Part shown: positions 35,153 through 44,451 of the stretch, one piece after another
Layout: each line of letters opens with the position of its first letter
Position numbering within the stretch: position 1 is the first letter of the stretch
Source: Flexivirga aerilata
GTDB lineage: Bacteria; Actinomycetota; Actinomycetes; Actinomycetales; Dermatophilaceae
Assembly: GCF_013002715.1 (NCBI RefSeq)
Contig: NZ_JABENB010000001.1
Location: forward strand, 62,001-126,000
Length of the DNA stretch: 64,000 nucleotides
Direction: 5' to 3'
Notes under the pieces: generated by a model
The model's input: only the letters and a program-made list of their open reading frames with translations
Told to the model about the DNA's origin: nothing
Database searches by the model: none
Program-made: the position numbers and the translations under genes

Positions 35153-35536
35153 ATGAAGGGCTTCAAGCAGTTCCTCATGCAGGGCAATCTCATCGAGCTT
35201 GCCGTTGCGTTCGTCATTGGCGCCGCGTTCGCCACCCTGGTCAAGGACTTCGTGTCGGCCATCGTGACGCCGGTCCTCAACGCGTTCAGCAGCGGCTCTG
35301 GCTCGCAGGGCCTGGGCTTCAAGCTCAAGTCCGGCCAGGCCAACACGTTCATCGACCTCTCCGCGATCATCAACTCGGTGATCGTCTTCGTGCTGACCGC
35401 GCTGGTTGTCTACCTGCTGTTCGTGCTGCCCTACAAGAAGTACCAGGCGATGCGCGGCAAGGACGCCTTCGCCGAGGGCCCCTCGCAGACCGACCTGCTG
35501 GTCGAGATCCGCGACGAGCTGCGCGCTCGCCGCTGA
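35153..35536 (+). CDS. mscL: Large-conductance mechanosensitive channel
   Basis: 127 residues. Starts MKGFKQFLMQGNLIELAVAF, the amphipathic N-helix and first membrane helix of MscL; the second helix is in IINSVIVFVLTALVVYLLFV, and the C-terminal helix is TDLLVEIRDELRARR. Opens under membrane tension to release solutes in hypo-osmotic shock. The 188 bp upstream hold its promoter region and no supported gene; a strong hairpin terminator follows. Confidence 0.95.
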   Translation: MKGFKQFLMQGNLIELAVAFVIGAAFATLVKDFVSAIVTPVLNAFSSGSGSQGLGFKLKSGQANTFIDLSAIINSVIVFVLTALVVYLLFVLPYKKYQAMRGKDAFAEGPSQTDLLVEIRDELRARR

Positions 35537-35560
35537 CCCGGCCGCCCAAGCAACATCGAG

Positions 35561-35586
35561 GGGGTGGGACCGTCCGGTCCCACCCC
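35561..35586 (+). terminator. mscL terminator
   Basis: Perfect 11-bp stem GGGGTGGGACC / GGTCCCACCCC (35561-35571 and 35576-35586) with loop GTCC, 24 bp after the mscL stop. Confidence 0.85.
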
Positions 35587-35636
35587 TTCGCGCTGCCCGC
35601 CAGCACCCGCGCACCCCGCACACCCCGCGCCAACCG

Positions 35637-35865
35637 CGCATCTCGTAAGCACCCGTGACGCCAGCCGCACCCTCCCTTACGAGACGCCCAACCCTGCGCA
35701 TCCCGTAAGCACCCGTGGCGCCACCAGCACCTTCCCTTACGAGACGCCCAACCCTGCGCATCCCGTAAGCACCCGTGGCGCCACCAGCACCTTCCCTTAC
35801 GAGACGCCCCACCCCGCGCATCCCGTAAGCAACCGTGACGCCAGCCGCACCCTCCCTTACGAGAC
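35637..35865. repeat. Intergenic 60-bp tandem repeat cluster C
   Basis: Four tandem copies with an exact 60-bp period (starting 35637, 35697, 35757, 35817; the last is partial). Each copy carries the inverted pair CGTAAG ... CTTACG around about 29 bases (CTCGTAAG/CTTACGAG in the first copy), so each can fold as a hairpin. Copies 2 and 3 are nearly identical. Between convergent mscL and the 90-residue gene. Confidence 0.9.
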
Positions 35866-35875
35866 CGCGGGTGGA

Positions 35876-36148
35876 TCACTCCCAGTGCGGCGGGCGCTGC
35901 TCGCGCCACCAGCGGTCGATCGGGTCGTCCGGCTGGCCGTCGGCCGCGGCACCCCGACCCGTCCGGCGTTGCTCGTCCGGCTGCGGGCGGTCGTCGTCGC
36001 TGGAGGTCACCGGCACCTCGATCGCCGGGGCTCCCCCGGTCGCCGGGCGGGTCGCCCGCCGGGGCCGCCGGCGCGGCGGCTTCTCGTCGGGCCGTTCGTC
36101 CGGCTGCGCATCCGGCCGCTCATCCGGCCCGTCGGCCCGATCGCTCAC
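35876..36148 (-). CDS. Small disordered protein with conserved-looking C-terminus
   Basis: 90 residues from GTG 36148, five bases after the helicase stop, so probably co-transcribed with it. The first 75 residues are Asp/Arg/Pro-rich and look disordered; the end DPIDRWWREQRPPHWE is Trp-rich and looks like a binding motif. Not recognised. It might be a partner of the helicase encoded just upstream. Longer in-frame starts overlap the helicase gene and are not needed. Confidence 0.55.
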   Translation of the reverse strand: MSDRADGPDERPDAQPDERPDEKPPRRRPRRATRPATGGAPAIEVPVTSSDDDRPQPDEQRRTGRGAAADGQPDDPIDRWWREQRPPHWE

Positions 36149-36153
36149 CGGGC

Positions 36154-39100
36154 CTACTCCTCGTCCAGCCACGGGTTGGCCGCACGCTTGGCGGCCGATT
36201 CCATCCGGTCGGCGTCGTCGCGGGCGAGCGACGCGGCGTGCACCGCGGCCACCAGCCGGGCCACCTCGCGCGCGGGATCCCGGAAGAGATCGCGGGTCCA
36301 CACGCGTTCGTGCACCCAACCGAGCCGGCGCAACTGCTCCACCCGCAGGCGCTCCCGGTCCCGGGTCGAGATGATCGAGCCGTAGGTCGGGCCGTCGGTC
36401 TCGATCGCGACCAGCAGTGACCCCGGCCGCCGCGGGTCCTCGACCGCCAGGTCGAGCCGGTGGATCGACGTCCCCCAGCCGGGGTGCACCACCAGGCCCT
36501 CGGCGCGCAGCCGCGACGCCAGGTCGAGCACCAGCGGCGGGACCGGGCCGACGTTCGCGCCGGGCAGCACCGGCCGGTCGAGCACGCTCCCGGTCGAGGG
36601 AGCCCGGCGACGCCGGCCGTCCGGCCCCCGCACCACCCCGGGCGTGACGACGCCGGGCGCGGCGTCGCGAGCGGCGGCGCGGGAGCCCTCGTCGCCCGAC
36701 CCGTGCACGCGCCGCGCGGCGCCGCCCGACCCGGCATACAACAGGAAGTCGCGCAGCATCAGCCCACCGCGCGACCGCAGCTTGGTGGGGTTGAGCTCGT
36801 CACCGGAGAACGACGACACCGTCACCATCCGCCGCCGCGCACGGGTCATCGCCACGTTGAGGCGGCGCTCGCCGCCCTCGGTGCTGATCGGGCCGAAGCG
36901 GTGCACCACCTCGCCGCGCGGACCGCGGCCGTATCCGATCGACAGCACGATGGCGTCCCGTTCGTCGCCCTGCACCCGCTCGAGATTCTTGACGAAGAAC
37001 GGCTCGGCCGACTCCTCGAACAACCCGGCCAGCGCGGGATCGGCGGCGACCGCGGCCCGGATGGCGCTCTCGATGCGGTCGGCGTGCCGCTGACCGAGGG
37101 TGATCACCCCGATCGACTCCTCCGGCCGCTGCCGGAACTGGTCGAGCACGACCTGCGTGACGCGCTCGACCTCGGCGTCCGCCGACTCGGCGTCGGCCGT
37201 CGGCCCGTCCACCACGTCGAGTCGTACGACGGTGTCGTCGCCCACGCCCGGGAAGGTCACCAACCGGCCGCCGTAGACCTGGGCGTTGGCGAATGCGATG
37301 AGCCGTTCGTCCAATGCCCGGTAATGCCAGGTCAATTCGCGGGTCGGCAGCAGCTCGCTGAGTGCGTCGAGCACGGACTCGGAGGTCTCGGGCGCGTCGC
37401 CGTCGGAGCCGTCGGAGCCATCGACGCCGCGGAAGAACGACGTCGGCGGCAGCTGACGGGGGTCCCCGGCGACGACCACCTGACCGGCCCGTGCGATCGC
37501 CGAGATCGCCTCGGCCGACGGGATCTGCGACGCCTCGTCGAAGATCACGACGTCGAACCAGACCCCGGGCGGCACCACCGAGGCGACGACGAGCGGGCTC
37601 ATCGCCCAGCACGGCTTGATCGCCGTCAGCAGCTCGGGTGCCTGCGGCAGCAACTCGCGCAGGGGCAGCGGCCGGTCGGTGCGTGCCTGTTCCCGCAGCA
37701 GCGTCTCCTGCTCGGGGAAGTCGCGCACCGCGCGCCGCACCTGCCCGACCCAGGAGGCGCGCACCCGGCTCGCGCCGCCGTGCACATGGGCGGCGTCGGC
37801 TGCGGCATACGACTGAGCGAGCGACCGCAGCTCGGCCCCCGATGCTTCGCCGTATGCCGGGTCGAGCTCGGCGATCCGCGCGAGAACCGCACGCCACCAG
37901 ACGAATTCGAACTCGTCGGCGACGCGTTCGGCGGGCACCCGGCGCGCGGCGAGGTCGTCGAGGAGGTCGCCCAGACCGTTGGCGCGCAGCTGGTCGAGCG
38001 GGCCGATGACCGTCGGCACGAGCGCGAGCCGGTCGGATGCCTTGGCGAGTCGGTCGAGCCGCTCCTGCAGCGCATCCAGGTCGGTGTCGAGCAGGTCGTT
38101 GCCCTCGGCGGTCCCGTCCAGCCGGGCCGCGAGCCATTCCAGGTCCTCGCGGAGCCGCTCGTGCGCGGAGACCAGGCCGCCGACCTCGGTGGGCGCGCTC
38201 GGCCGGGCGCCCTTCCCGGCAACCTCCCGCCACCGGGCCCGCTGCCCGGCGGCGAGCACGAGCACCCCGTGCAGGTCGGTCGGCGGCTGCCCCGGGCGCA
38301 GCAGGTTGCGCGCCTCCTTCCGCAACCGCCGGCGGTCGAAGACCCCGAGATCGCTGCCGTGCTCCTTGCGGTAGGCCGCGGGCGCGGTCGCCGTGACCAT
38401 GTCGTCGAGCGGCGCCTCGAAGATCTCGGGCCGGAACGACTCCAGCGTCTTGTGCGCCTGCGTCATCAGCTCCAGCCGCGACTCGCCGTCGAGCATCGTG
38501 CGCGGCACGGGCAGCCCGACCCGGTCGCACAGCGCGTCCAGCCGGTCCCGGTGCTCCCGCAGGCCGCCGTTGCTCAGTCGCTTCACCAGATCGTGGGTGC
38601 GGGCCGCCTGCTGGGCGCCGACCACCCGGGCCCCGAACCACGGGTCGACCTCGTCGTCGGTGCGCCACGCGCCGAGTTCGGCGATGCGGGTGAGCTCGTC
38701 GGCGAGCTCCTGACGTCGTACGACGTTCATCACCTGCAGGTCCGCGGGGTCGATCCAGGCCCGCGAACGCGGCGCGGGTCGCATCGCGTGCAACTCGCTG
38801 AGCCGGGTCTGCCCCTCGTCGACCGTGACCCGCCAGGGATCGTGCGGTTCGTGCATCGCCCGCCGGTGCTCGGCGAGCTGCGCGCGCTGCGCGACCAGTC
38901 CGTCGACCGGCTGCAGGAGGGCGTCGTCGGCGCCGACCGCGTCGTCCATCGCGCGCACCAGGTCGCCGGGCCGGGCGCCCGTGCGGCCGTGCACGTCGAG
39001 CACCAGCTCACCGAGCCCGACCTGGGCGAGCCGCTTGGCGACCGCGTCGATCGCGGCGCGCTTCTCGGCGACGAAGAGCACCCTGCGGCCGTCCGCGGCG

Positions 39101-40050
39101 ACGGCGGCGACCAGGTTGGCGATCGTCTGACTCTTGCCGGTGCCCGGCGGGCCCTTCACCACCAGATGCGAGCCCGCACGCACCGCTTCGACGACATCCT
39201 GCTGGGACGCGTCGGCGTCGAGCACCAGGTGCTCGACGGCCGGGTCGACCTCGGCGAACGGCGGCGCCTCGGCGCTCACCTGCACCCGGGCCTCCTCGTC
39301 GCCGGCGAGCGCGGCGACCACGTGGTTCATCGACAACTGACCGAGCTGATCGGCGAGGTCACGCACCATCGGCAGCTTGGTGTAACTGAACGTGCCCACC
39401 ACGTAACGGCGCTCGATGCGGAAGCCGGGCACGTCGGCGCAGGCGTCCTGCACCGCGGTCAGCACGGCGCCGACGTCGGACCCGGCACGTCCACGCAGGT
39501 AGTCGTCGATCCTGGTCAGGTCCAGGTCGATGCCGCACTCGACCTGCAGGTATTTGGCGAGCACCGAGTTGAACTCGACGTCCCCCGCGAGCCGCAGCCC
39601 GAGCCGGTCGGGTTGCCCGGGCGGGGTGAAGACCTCGCACCGGCGCAGCAGCACGGGCGCGGCCGGCGGCCGCGGCGCACCGGGGCGGTCCCAGGTCGCC
39701 ATACCGATCGCCAGGTAGCACGTGGAGATCCCGCGCTCCTCGGCGAGCTCACGCGTCCGGGACCGTATGACGCGAGCTCGTCGCTCCGCGTCGGCGAGCG
39801 CTGCAGGTTCGCGGATCAGGTCGGTCAGCGGGGCGGCGCCGGAGGAGAAGAGGCGGGCGATGCCGGCCGGGTGCGCACGGGTCAGGTCGAGCGTGCCGCT
39901 CGGCAGATCGCGAAACCAGAGCAGGGTGTTGCGTCCGCCGAGATCGACCAGATGGCGCTGCCAGCCGCCGACCGCGTCACGCACGAGGGCGTCACGGCCC
40001 GTCGCCAGCCAGGGGTTGGCCGAATCAGGTTGCGGCGGCTCGAAACTCAC
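36154..40050 (-). CDS. DUF4011-type superfamily 1 helicase with C-terminal nuclease-like domain
   Basis: 1298 residues. N-terminal DUF4011-like part (about 25-270, with GGRNTLLWFRDLPSGTLDLT), Walker A GPPGTGKS (300-307), Walker B VVIFDEASQIPSAEAI, then GDPRQLPPTSFF, ERVQGDERDAIVLSIGYGRG and NVAMTRARRRM, the DNA2/NAM7 helicase motifs. The last about 130 residues contain HRLDLAVED and LLVAIETDGPTY, a Vsr/DUF559-like PD-(D/E)xK nuclease fold. Probably a DNA or RNA helicase-nuclease in repair or defence; the substrate is unknown. It stands alone apart from the 90-residue gene downstream. Confidence 0.85.
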   Translation of the reverse strand: MSFEPPQPDSANPWLATGRDALVRDAVGGWQRHLVDLGGRNTLLWFRDLPSGTLDLTRAHPAGIARLFSSGAAPLTDLIREPAALADAERRARVIRSRTRELAEERGISTCYLAIGMATWDRPGAPRPPAAPVLLRRCEVFTPPGQPDRLGLRLAGDVEFNSVLAKYLQVECGIDLDLTRIDDYLRGRAGSDVGAVLTAVQDACADVPGFRIERRYVVGTFSYTKLPMVRDLADQLGQLSMNHVVAALAGDEEARVQVSAEAPPFAEVDPAVEHLVLDADASQQDVVEAVRAGSHLVVKGPPGTGKSQTIANLVAAVAADGRRVLFVAEKRAAIDAVAKRLAQVGLGELVLDVHGRTGARPGDLVRAMDDAVGADDALLQPVDGLVAQRAQLAEHRRAMHEPHDPWRVTVDEGQTRLSELHAMRPAPRSRAWIDPADLQVMNVVRRQELADELTRIAELGAWRTDDEVDPWFGARVVGAQQAARTHDLVKRLSNGGLREHRDRLDALCDRVGLPVPRTMLDGESRLELMTQAHKTLESFRPEIFEAPLDDMVTATAPAAYRKEHGSDLGVFDRRRLRKEARNLLRPGQPPTDLHGVLVLAAGQRARWREVAGKGARPSAPTEVGGLVSAHERLREDLEWLAARLDGTAEGNDLLDTDLDALQERLDRLAKASDRLALVPTVIGPLDQLRANGLGDLLDDLAARRVPAERVADEFEFVWWRAVLARIAELDPAYGEASGAELRSLAQSYAAADAAHVHGGASRVRASWVGQVRRAVRDFPEQETLLREQARTDRPLPLRELLPQAPELLTAIKPCWAMSPLVVASVVPPGVWFDVVIFDEASQIPSAEAISAIARAGQVVVAGDPRQLPPTSFFRGVDGSDGSDGDAPETSESVLDALSELLPTRELTWHYRALDERLIAFANAQVYGGRLVTFPGVGDDTVVRLDVVDGPTADAESADAEVERVTQVVLDQFRQRPEESIGVITLGQRHADRIESAIRAAVAADPALAGLFEESAEPFFVKNLERVQGDERDAIVLSIGYGRGPRGEVVHRFGPISTEGGERRLNVAMTRARRRMVTVSSFSGDELNPTKLRSRGGLMLRDFLLYAGSGGAARRVHGSGDEGSRAAARDAAPGVVTPGVVRGPDGRRRRAPSTGSVLDRPVLPGANVGPVPPLVLDLASRLRAEGLVVHPGWGTSIHRLDLAVEDPRRPGSLLVAIETDGPTYGSIISTRDRERLRVEQLRRLGWVHERVWTRDLFRDPAREVARLVAAVHAASLARDDADRMESAAKRAANPWLDEE

Positions 40051-40199
40051 CGAGTAAGGCTAGCCGCCGGGGTGACCCGCCCGGATCAGGCGCGCCCGGT
40101 TCACCCCTTGGTATGAGACGGATCCGGATGATTCGCCAGCCTTCTGGTTTCCCGCCATACTCCTGGTCAGCCCACGACCTGGAAGGACGACCCCCACTG

Positions 40200-41510
40200 A
40201 TGAGGTACCGGCCCAGCGACCCGGATCGGGTGCTCGACCGCGATCAGAAGGTGATCGCCGACTACGAACGGTCCGGCGCGACGCCGCCGCGATCGGCCGA
40301 AGCCGCGGAGGACCGCAACCCCAACAAGGGGCTCGACCGCGCCGGCGTCATCAGTCACGGCCTCAAGTGGACCGCGAGCTGGTCCCTGCGGCTCATCGTC
40401 ATCGGCATCGCGACCTGGATGTTCCTCAAGGTCTTCGAGCTGTTCTGGTCGGCCCTGCTGCCGGTCGCGGTGGCGCTGCTGATCACGACCGTGCTGTGGC
40501 CGCTGGTGCGCTTCCTGCGCAGCCACCGCTGGCCGCCGGCGCTCGCCGCGGCGACCGGACTGATCGTGGCCTTCCTGGTCTTCGGCGGCATCATCGCCGG
40601 CATGGCACCGACCGTGTCGTCGCAGTGGGGCGACCTGGTCAACAAGTCGGTGGCCGGCGTCAACCAGATCCGGGACCAGCTGCAGCAGGGCCCGCTGCAC
40701 ATCCAGCCCCACCAGATCGACCAGGCCACCCGCAGCATCACCGACCGGCTGAAGTCGAGCGGCGACAAGATCGCCGAGCAGGTGCTGAGCGGCGTCACCC
40801 TCGCCGGGCGGGTGCTCATCGACGGCGTCGTGGCGCTGATCCTGACCTTCCTCTTCCTGAAGGACGGCCCGCGCTTCCTGCCGTGGCTGCGGGTGAGCGT
40901 CGGCCGCGGCGCCGGCGCTCACCTGACCGAGGCGCTGACCCGCGTCTGGAACACACTGTCCGGCTTCATCCGCACCCAGGCGATCGTGAGCGCGGTCGAC
41001 TCGATCTGCATCGGTGTCGGTCTGGTCGTGCTGGGCGTGCCCTTGGCCGTGCCGCTGGTGGTGCTGACCTTCTTCGGCGGCTTCATCCCGATCGTGGGTG
41101 CGTTCACCGCCGGCACGCTGGCGGTGCTGGTCGCGCTCGTGACGGTCGGGCTCACCAAGGCGATCATCGTGCTGATCATCATCGTGCTGGTGCAGCAGGT
41201 GGAGGGACACGTGCTGCAGCCGCTGCTGCAGAGCCGCTCGATGCGACTGCACCCGGCGATCGTGCTGCTCGCAATCGCCTTCGGTGGCACCGAATTCGGC
41301 ATCGTCGGCGCCTTCTTCGCGGTGCCGGTCGCCGCGACCATCGCCGTGATGTGGCGCTACCTGTCCGAGCAGATCGACCTGCGCACCGGCGACGCGACGG
41401 CCAAGGACCTCCAGGCGGTCACCGCAGAGGGCAGGTATGCCGCAGAGGCCGGCGAGGAGCACGGCCACAAGCTGGCCCGGCTACTGCGCCGCTCCCGCGA
41501 GGACGACTGA
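40200..41510 (+). CDS. AI-2E family transporter (PerM-like)
   Basis: 436 residues. Eight or so membrane helices (for example LIVIGIATWMFLKVFELFWS, LPVAVALLITTVLWPLVRFL, VLIDGVVALILTFLFLKDGP, VVLTFFGGFIPIVGAFTAGT). VVLTFFGGFIPIVGAF and VEGHVLQPLLQSRSMRLHPA are the family signature. Such proteins are annotated as AI-2 exporters, but several are Na+/H+ antiporters or unknown permeases. ATG 40200 is chosen because the protein then begins in the normal soluble N-tail; an upstream in-frame ATG at 40113 is less likely. Confidence 0.88.
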   Translation: MRYRPSDPDRVLDRDQKVIADYERSGATPPRSAEAAEDRNPNKGLDRAGVISHGLKWTASWSLRLIVIGIATWMFLKVFELFWSALLPVAVALLITTVLWPLVRFLRSHRWPPALAAATGLIVAFLVFGGIIAGMAPTVSSQWGDLVNKSVAGVNQIRDQLQQGPLHIQPHQIDQATRSITDRLKSSGDKIAEQVLSGVTLAGRVLIDGVVALILTFLFLKDGPRFLPWLRVSVGRGAGAHLTEALTRVWNTLSGFIRTQAIVSAVDSICIGVGLVVLGVPLAVPLVVLTFFGGFIPIVGAFTAGTLAVLVALVTVGLTKAIIVLIIIVLVQQVEGHVLQPLLQSRSMRLHPAIVLLAIAFGGTEFGIVGAFFAVPVAATIAVMWRYLSEQIDLRTGDATAKDLQAVTAEGRYAAEAGEEHGHKLARLLRRSREDD

Positions 41511-41543
41511 GCCGGGCGGTCTTCCGCCGGCTCGAGCCTCCGG

Positions 41544-42215
41544 TCAGCGCTCGAGGTGGTCGGCGACCCACTCCACGAGCGGGCGGCCGGCCTCCCAGTC
41601 GCTGCGCACCCGGTCGAGCAACTCGGGCGTGCGGACGAACGGCGCGAAGCCATAGCTCGTCGACAGCACCATGCTCTTGCGGCGCAAGAGGTCGATGCGG
41701 GGATTGTCGGGTGAGTAGCCGCGCGGCACCGTTTTGAGTTCTTCGCCCATGAATTCCCAACCGCGCGAGGCGAGTTCGCCGACGATGCGCTCGAGTTCGG
41801 CGCCGTCCGCGGAGTCGATGCCGGCCCGGATCGCTTTCAGCGCTGCCGAGTCGGCGTAGTAGCAGCCGGCCGCGACCAGCACCCCGGCGGCGGAGACCTC
41901 GACATACCAGCCGGTCGCCTCCGCGGCCTTGACGAAGACGCCCTGGTGGGTCTTGTAGGGCGACTTGTCGGGGCTGAAGCGCAGGTTGCGGTTGGGGCGG
42001 AAGACCTTGGCCTCGCCGAACTGCTCACCCAGCGCCTCGGCGAGCGCGGTCATCGGCGCGCGCACCGCGTCGTCGTAGGTCTGCCGGTGCGCGGTCCAGA
42101 AGGTCTTGGAGTTGTCGGCCTCGAGATCGTCGTAGAAGTCGAAGGCCGCTTCGGGGATGCCGGTGAACGTCACCTTGCCGATCGTAGGGGCCGGGGTGGG
42201 CGGGGGCTGCGTCAT
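41544..42215 (-). CDS. DUF2461 (TIGR02453) family protein
   Basis: 223 residues. FTGIPEAAFDFYDDLEADNS, KVFRPNRNLRFSPDKSPYKT and GWYVEVSAAGVLVAAGCYYA are the hallmarks of this family of unknown function. No catalytic residues are known to me. Convergent with the transporter gene (33-bp gap) and divergent from the siderophore-interacting gene. Confidence 0.9.
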   Translation of the reverse strand: MTQPPPTPAPTIGKVTFTGIPEAAFDFYDDLEADNSKTFWTAHRQTYDDAVRAPMTALAEALGEQFGEAKVFRPNRNLRFSPDKSPYKTHQGVFVKAAEATGWYVEVSAAGVLVAAGCYYADSAALKAIRAGIDSADGAELERIVGELASRGWEFMGEELKTVPRGYSPDNPRIDLLRRKSMVLSTSYGFAPFVRTPELLDRVRSDWEAGRPLVEWVADHLER

Positions 42216-42234
42216 ACCAGGACGACGGTGTTGA

Positions 42235-42253
42235 TTAGGGTTGCCTTACCTAC
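42235..42253 (+). promoter_or_regulatory. DtxR/IdeR-type iron box before the siderophore gene
   Basis: TTAGGGTTGCCTTACCTAC matches the 19-bp DtxR consensus at 14 positions by my count and ends 27 bp before the siderophore-interacting gene. A DtxR/IdeR-like regulator is encoded at 53183-53872. Iron repression of this gene is therefore likely. Confidence 0.75.
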
Positions 42254-42280
42254 CGAACGCGAGGCAAGGAAGGCCACAGC

Positions 42281-43192
42281 ATGAGCGTCACGACGCAGAC
42301 CCAGCCGTTCCGGCTCTTCCGGGTGCGTCTCGCCGCCCGGCAGCGGCGTTCGCCACACCTGGTGCGGCTGACCTTCGCCGATCCGACGCTCGCCGACTTC
42401 GCCGACAACGGCTACGACCAGCGGCTCAAGGTCGTGCTGCCCCAGGACGGCGGCCTCCCGCTCGCCGAGTTCCCGATGGGCGACGACTGGTTCACCGTAT
42501 GGCGCGGCCAGCCCACGGACCGTCGCGCGCACATTCGCACCTACACGATCGTCGCGGTGCGGCCGGGGGCCGGCGAGATCGACGTCGACTTCGTCGACCA
42601 CGGCGCGACCGGACCGGGCTCGCGATTCGGCGGAGCCGCCCCCATCGGCGAGGAGGCGATCATCCTCGGCCCCTCCGCGTCGTATGACGGCACTCACGGC
42701 GGGCTGGAGTTCCGCCGGGAGTTCGCCGGCAGCGCGCGCCAGCTGATCGTGGGCGACCTCAGCGCACTGCCCGCAATCGCCGGCATTGCCCGCGAATTGC
42801 CTTCCACCGCAACGGGTTTGATCAGCATCGAGGTGCCGCACGCGGAGGATGCGCATGGCGTCGAAGCACCCGCCGGCGTCAAGCTCGACTGGTGCATCGC
42901 CTCCGCCGGCGACGACCAGATGGGCACCGTCCGGCGGTGGCTGACCGGGCTCGGGCCGTTGCACGGCGACCAGGTGCGCACGACCGTGATCGACGACGGC
43001 GGCGAGGATCCCTACTGGGAGGTCACCGCGCCGGGCGCGGATGCGGCGACTCCCCCGGCGATCTCGGCGTGGATCGCCGGCGAGTCCGGGCGCGTGCGCG
43101 CCCTGCGCCGGATGCTCGTCGACGACTTCGACGTGCCGCGGGCGGCAGTCTGCTTCATGGGGTATTGGCGCGACGGCGTCGCCGGCGGCTGA
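42281..43192 (+). CDS. Siderophore-interacting protein (SIP/ViuB family)
   Basis: 303 residues. FAD/NAD(P)H ferric-siderophore reductase family: N-terminal RRSPHLVRLTFADPTLADFA, FAD motif RRAHIRTYTIVAVRPGAGEI, ILGPSASYDGT, and the C-terminal VRALRRMLVDDFDVPRAAVC then YWRDGVAGG. Releases iron from internalised siderophores. A DtxR-type box overlaps its promoter region. No siderophore transport gene is in the window. Confidence 0.92.
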   Translation: MSVTTQTQPFRLFRVRLAARQRRSPHLVRLTFADPTLADFADNGYDQRLKVVLPQDGGLPLAEFPMGDDWFTVWRGQPTDRRAHIRTYTIVAVRPGAGEIDVDFVDHGATGPGSRFGGAAPIGEEAIILGPSASYDGTHGGLEFRREFAGSARQLIVGDLSALPAIAGIARELPSTATGLISIEVPHAEDAHGVEAPAGVKLDWCIASAGDDQMGTVRRWLTGLGPLHGDQVRTTVIDDGGEDPYWEVTAPGADAATPPAISAWIAGESGRVRALRRMLVDDFDVPRAAVCFMGYWRDGVAGG

Positions 43193-43315
43193 TCCGCGGA
43201 CCGCGAGAGCCCCCAACGCACAGACCGAAAATCCGTCGGCCGCCTTCCCTGACAACTGTCAGGCAATCCCGCTAGCGTCCTGCATGGAAGGGATCCACGC
43301 GAGGGAGGCGAGCGG

Positions 43316-43870
43316 ATGGGGATGACGGCGACGACACGAGGCAGCGCGTTGACGACCGGAGCCAGGGCCGCCGCCTCCCGCGCGCGGCGCGCCGCCAATG
43401 CGCTGGCACAGACGGGGGTGCGGTCCTCGATCGTGCCCGAGTCGCTGCGGGTGCGGGTGCTGCGCGCGACGGGGGCACTCATCGAGCCGACCACGTCGGT
43501 GCGGCCGCGGGTGCACATGAGCGCCGACGTGCGGTTCGGCGCCGAGACGTCGGTCGGCGAGGAGGCCCTCCTGCAGGGGCCGACGGTCGTCGGCGACCGC
43601 AGCCACGTCGGGCCGCGCGCGCTGGTGATCACCTACACCCACCCCATCGGCGGGCACGAATTGCGTTGTCCCAACCCGCCGTTGATCAAACAGGTGACGA
43701 TCGGCGAAGGCTGCTGGATCGGCGCGGGTTCGATGATCCTGCCGGGGGTGACGATCGGCGACGGCGTGATCGTGGCGGCCGGTGCCGTGGTGACGCAGGA
43801 CTGCGAGTCGGACTGCCTCTATGCCGGGGTCCCTGCCCGGCTGGTCCGCCGGCTCTCGGCACCCGAGTGA
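43316..43870 (+). CDS. Left-handed beta-helix acyltransferase
   Basis: 184 residues. Hexapeptide repeats typical of LbH acyl/acetyltransferases run from about residue 65 to 170 (VGDRSHVGPRALVITYTHPI, IGEGCWIGAGSMILPGVTIG, DGVIVAAGAVVTQDC and the final YAGVPARLVR). THPIGGHE contains the likely catalytic His, as in maltose/galactoside O-acetyltransferases. The acceptor is unknown. ATG 43316 follows GGGAGG; ATG 43322 is also possible. Not part of an obvious operon. Confidence 0.85.
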   Translation: MGMTATTRGSALTTGARAAASRARRAANALAQTGVRSSIVPESLRVRVLRATGALIEPTTSVRPRVHMSADVRFGAETSVGEEALLQGPTVVGDRSHVGPRALVITYTHPIGGHELRCPNPPLIKQVTIGEGCWIGAGSMILPGVTIGDGVIVAAGAVVTQDCESDCLYAGVPARLVRRLSAPE

Positions 43871-43916
43871 CGTGACCTGGTTCACAAAACCACCTACTTC
43901 CCAGTAGGTTTGCGCA

Positions 43917-44417
43917 ATGGACATCTCCCTGAACTGGACGCTCAAGTCGGACCCGGACGAGGTCTACGACGACGCGATCAAGACCGAATACCAGGACGAC
44001 ATCTGCCAGAACGCCGGCGCGCTGAGCTACAACAGCTCGGTCGTCGAGAAGGGCCCGGGCCACCAGGTCACGGTGCAGCGGGTCATGCCGTCCGGTGACG
44101 TGCCGGACCTGCTGAAGAAGCTCGTCGGCGACAAGGTCGACGTCACCCAGGTGATCACCTGGGGCGAGCGTCAGGCCGACGGCAGCCGCACCGGCACCGT
44201 CGAGGTGACGATGAAGGGCCAACCGATCACGATGAAGGGCACGACCTCGATCGCGCCCGAGGGCACCGGCTCGCGGGTGGGCGTCAAGGCCGACCTCAAG
44301 GCGAAGCTGCCGCTGATCGGCGGCAAGATCGAGAAGATGGCGGCGCCGGAGATCCTCAACGCCATCAAGGCCGAGGAGGAGACCAGCCACCAGTGGGACG
44401 ACCGCAAACACCCCTGA
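43917..44417 (+). CDS. DUF2505 family protein
   Basis: 166 residues, common in actinobacteria, probably a START/polyketide-cyclase-like fold. Marks: MDISLNWTLKSDPDEVYDDA, VQRVMPSGDVPDLLKKLVGD and the C-terminal ADLKAKLPLIGGKIEKMAAP. Function unknown. Convergent with the YbaK gene. Confidence 0.85.
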   Translation: MDISLNWTLKSDPDEVYDDAIKTEYQDDICQNAGALSYNSSVVEKGPGHQVTVQRVMPSGDVPDLLKKLVGDKVDVTQVITWGERQADGSRTGTVEVTMKGQPITMKGTTSIAPEGTGSRVGVKADLKAKLPLIGGKIEKMAAPEILNAIKAEEETSHQWDDRKHP

Positions 44418-44451
44418 CGAGAAGGGTTTTCGCGGCTCCCGTCATACGGGG

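Noticed and set aside
36460..40116. Very long open frame opposite the helicase gene
   Set aside because: It is the antisense shadow of the 1298-residue helicase: Arg/Pro/Gly/His-rich, no motif, no ribosome site. The helicase frame has clear Walker motifs.
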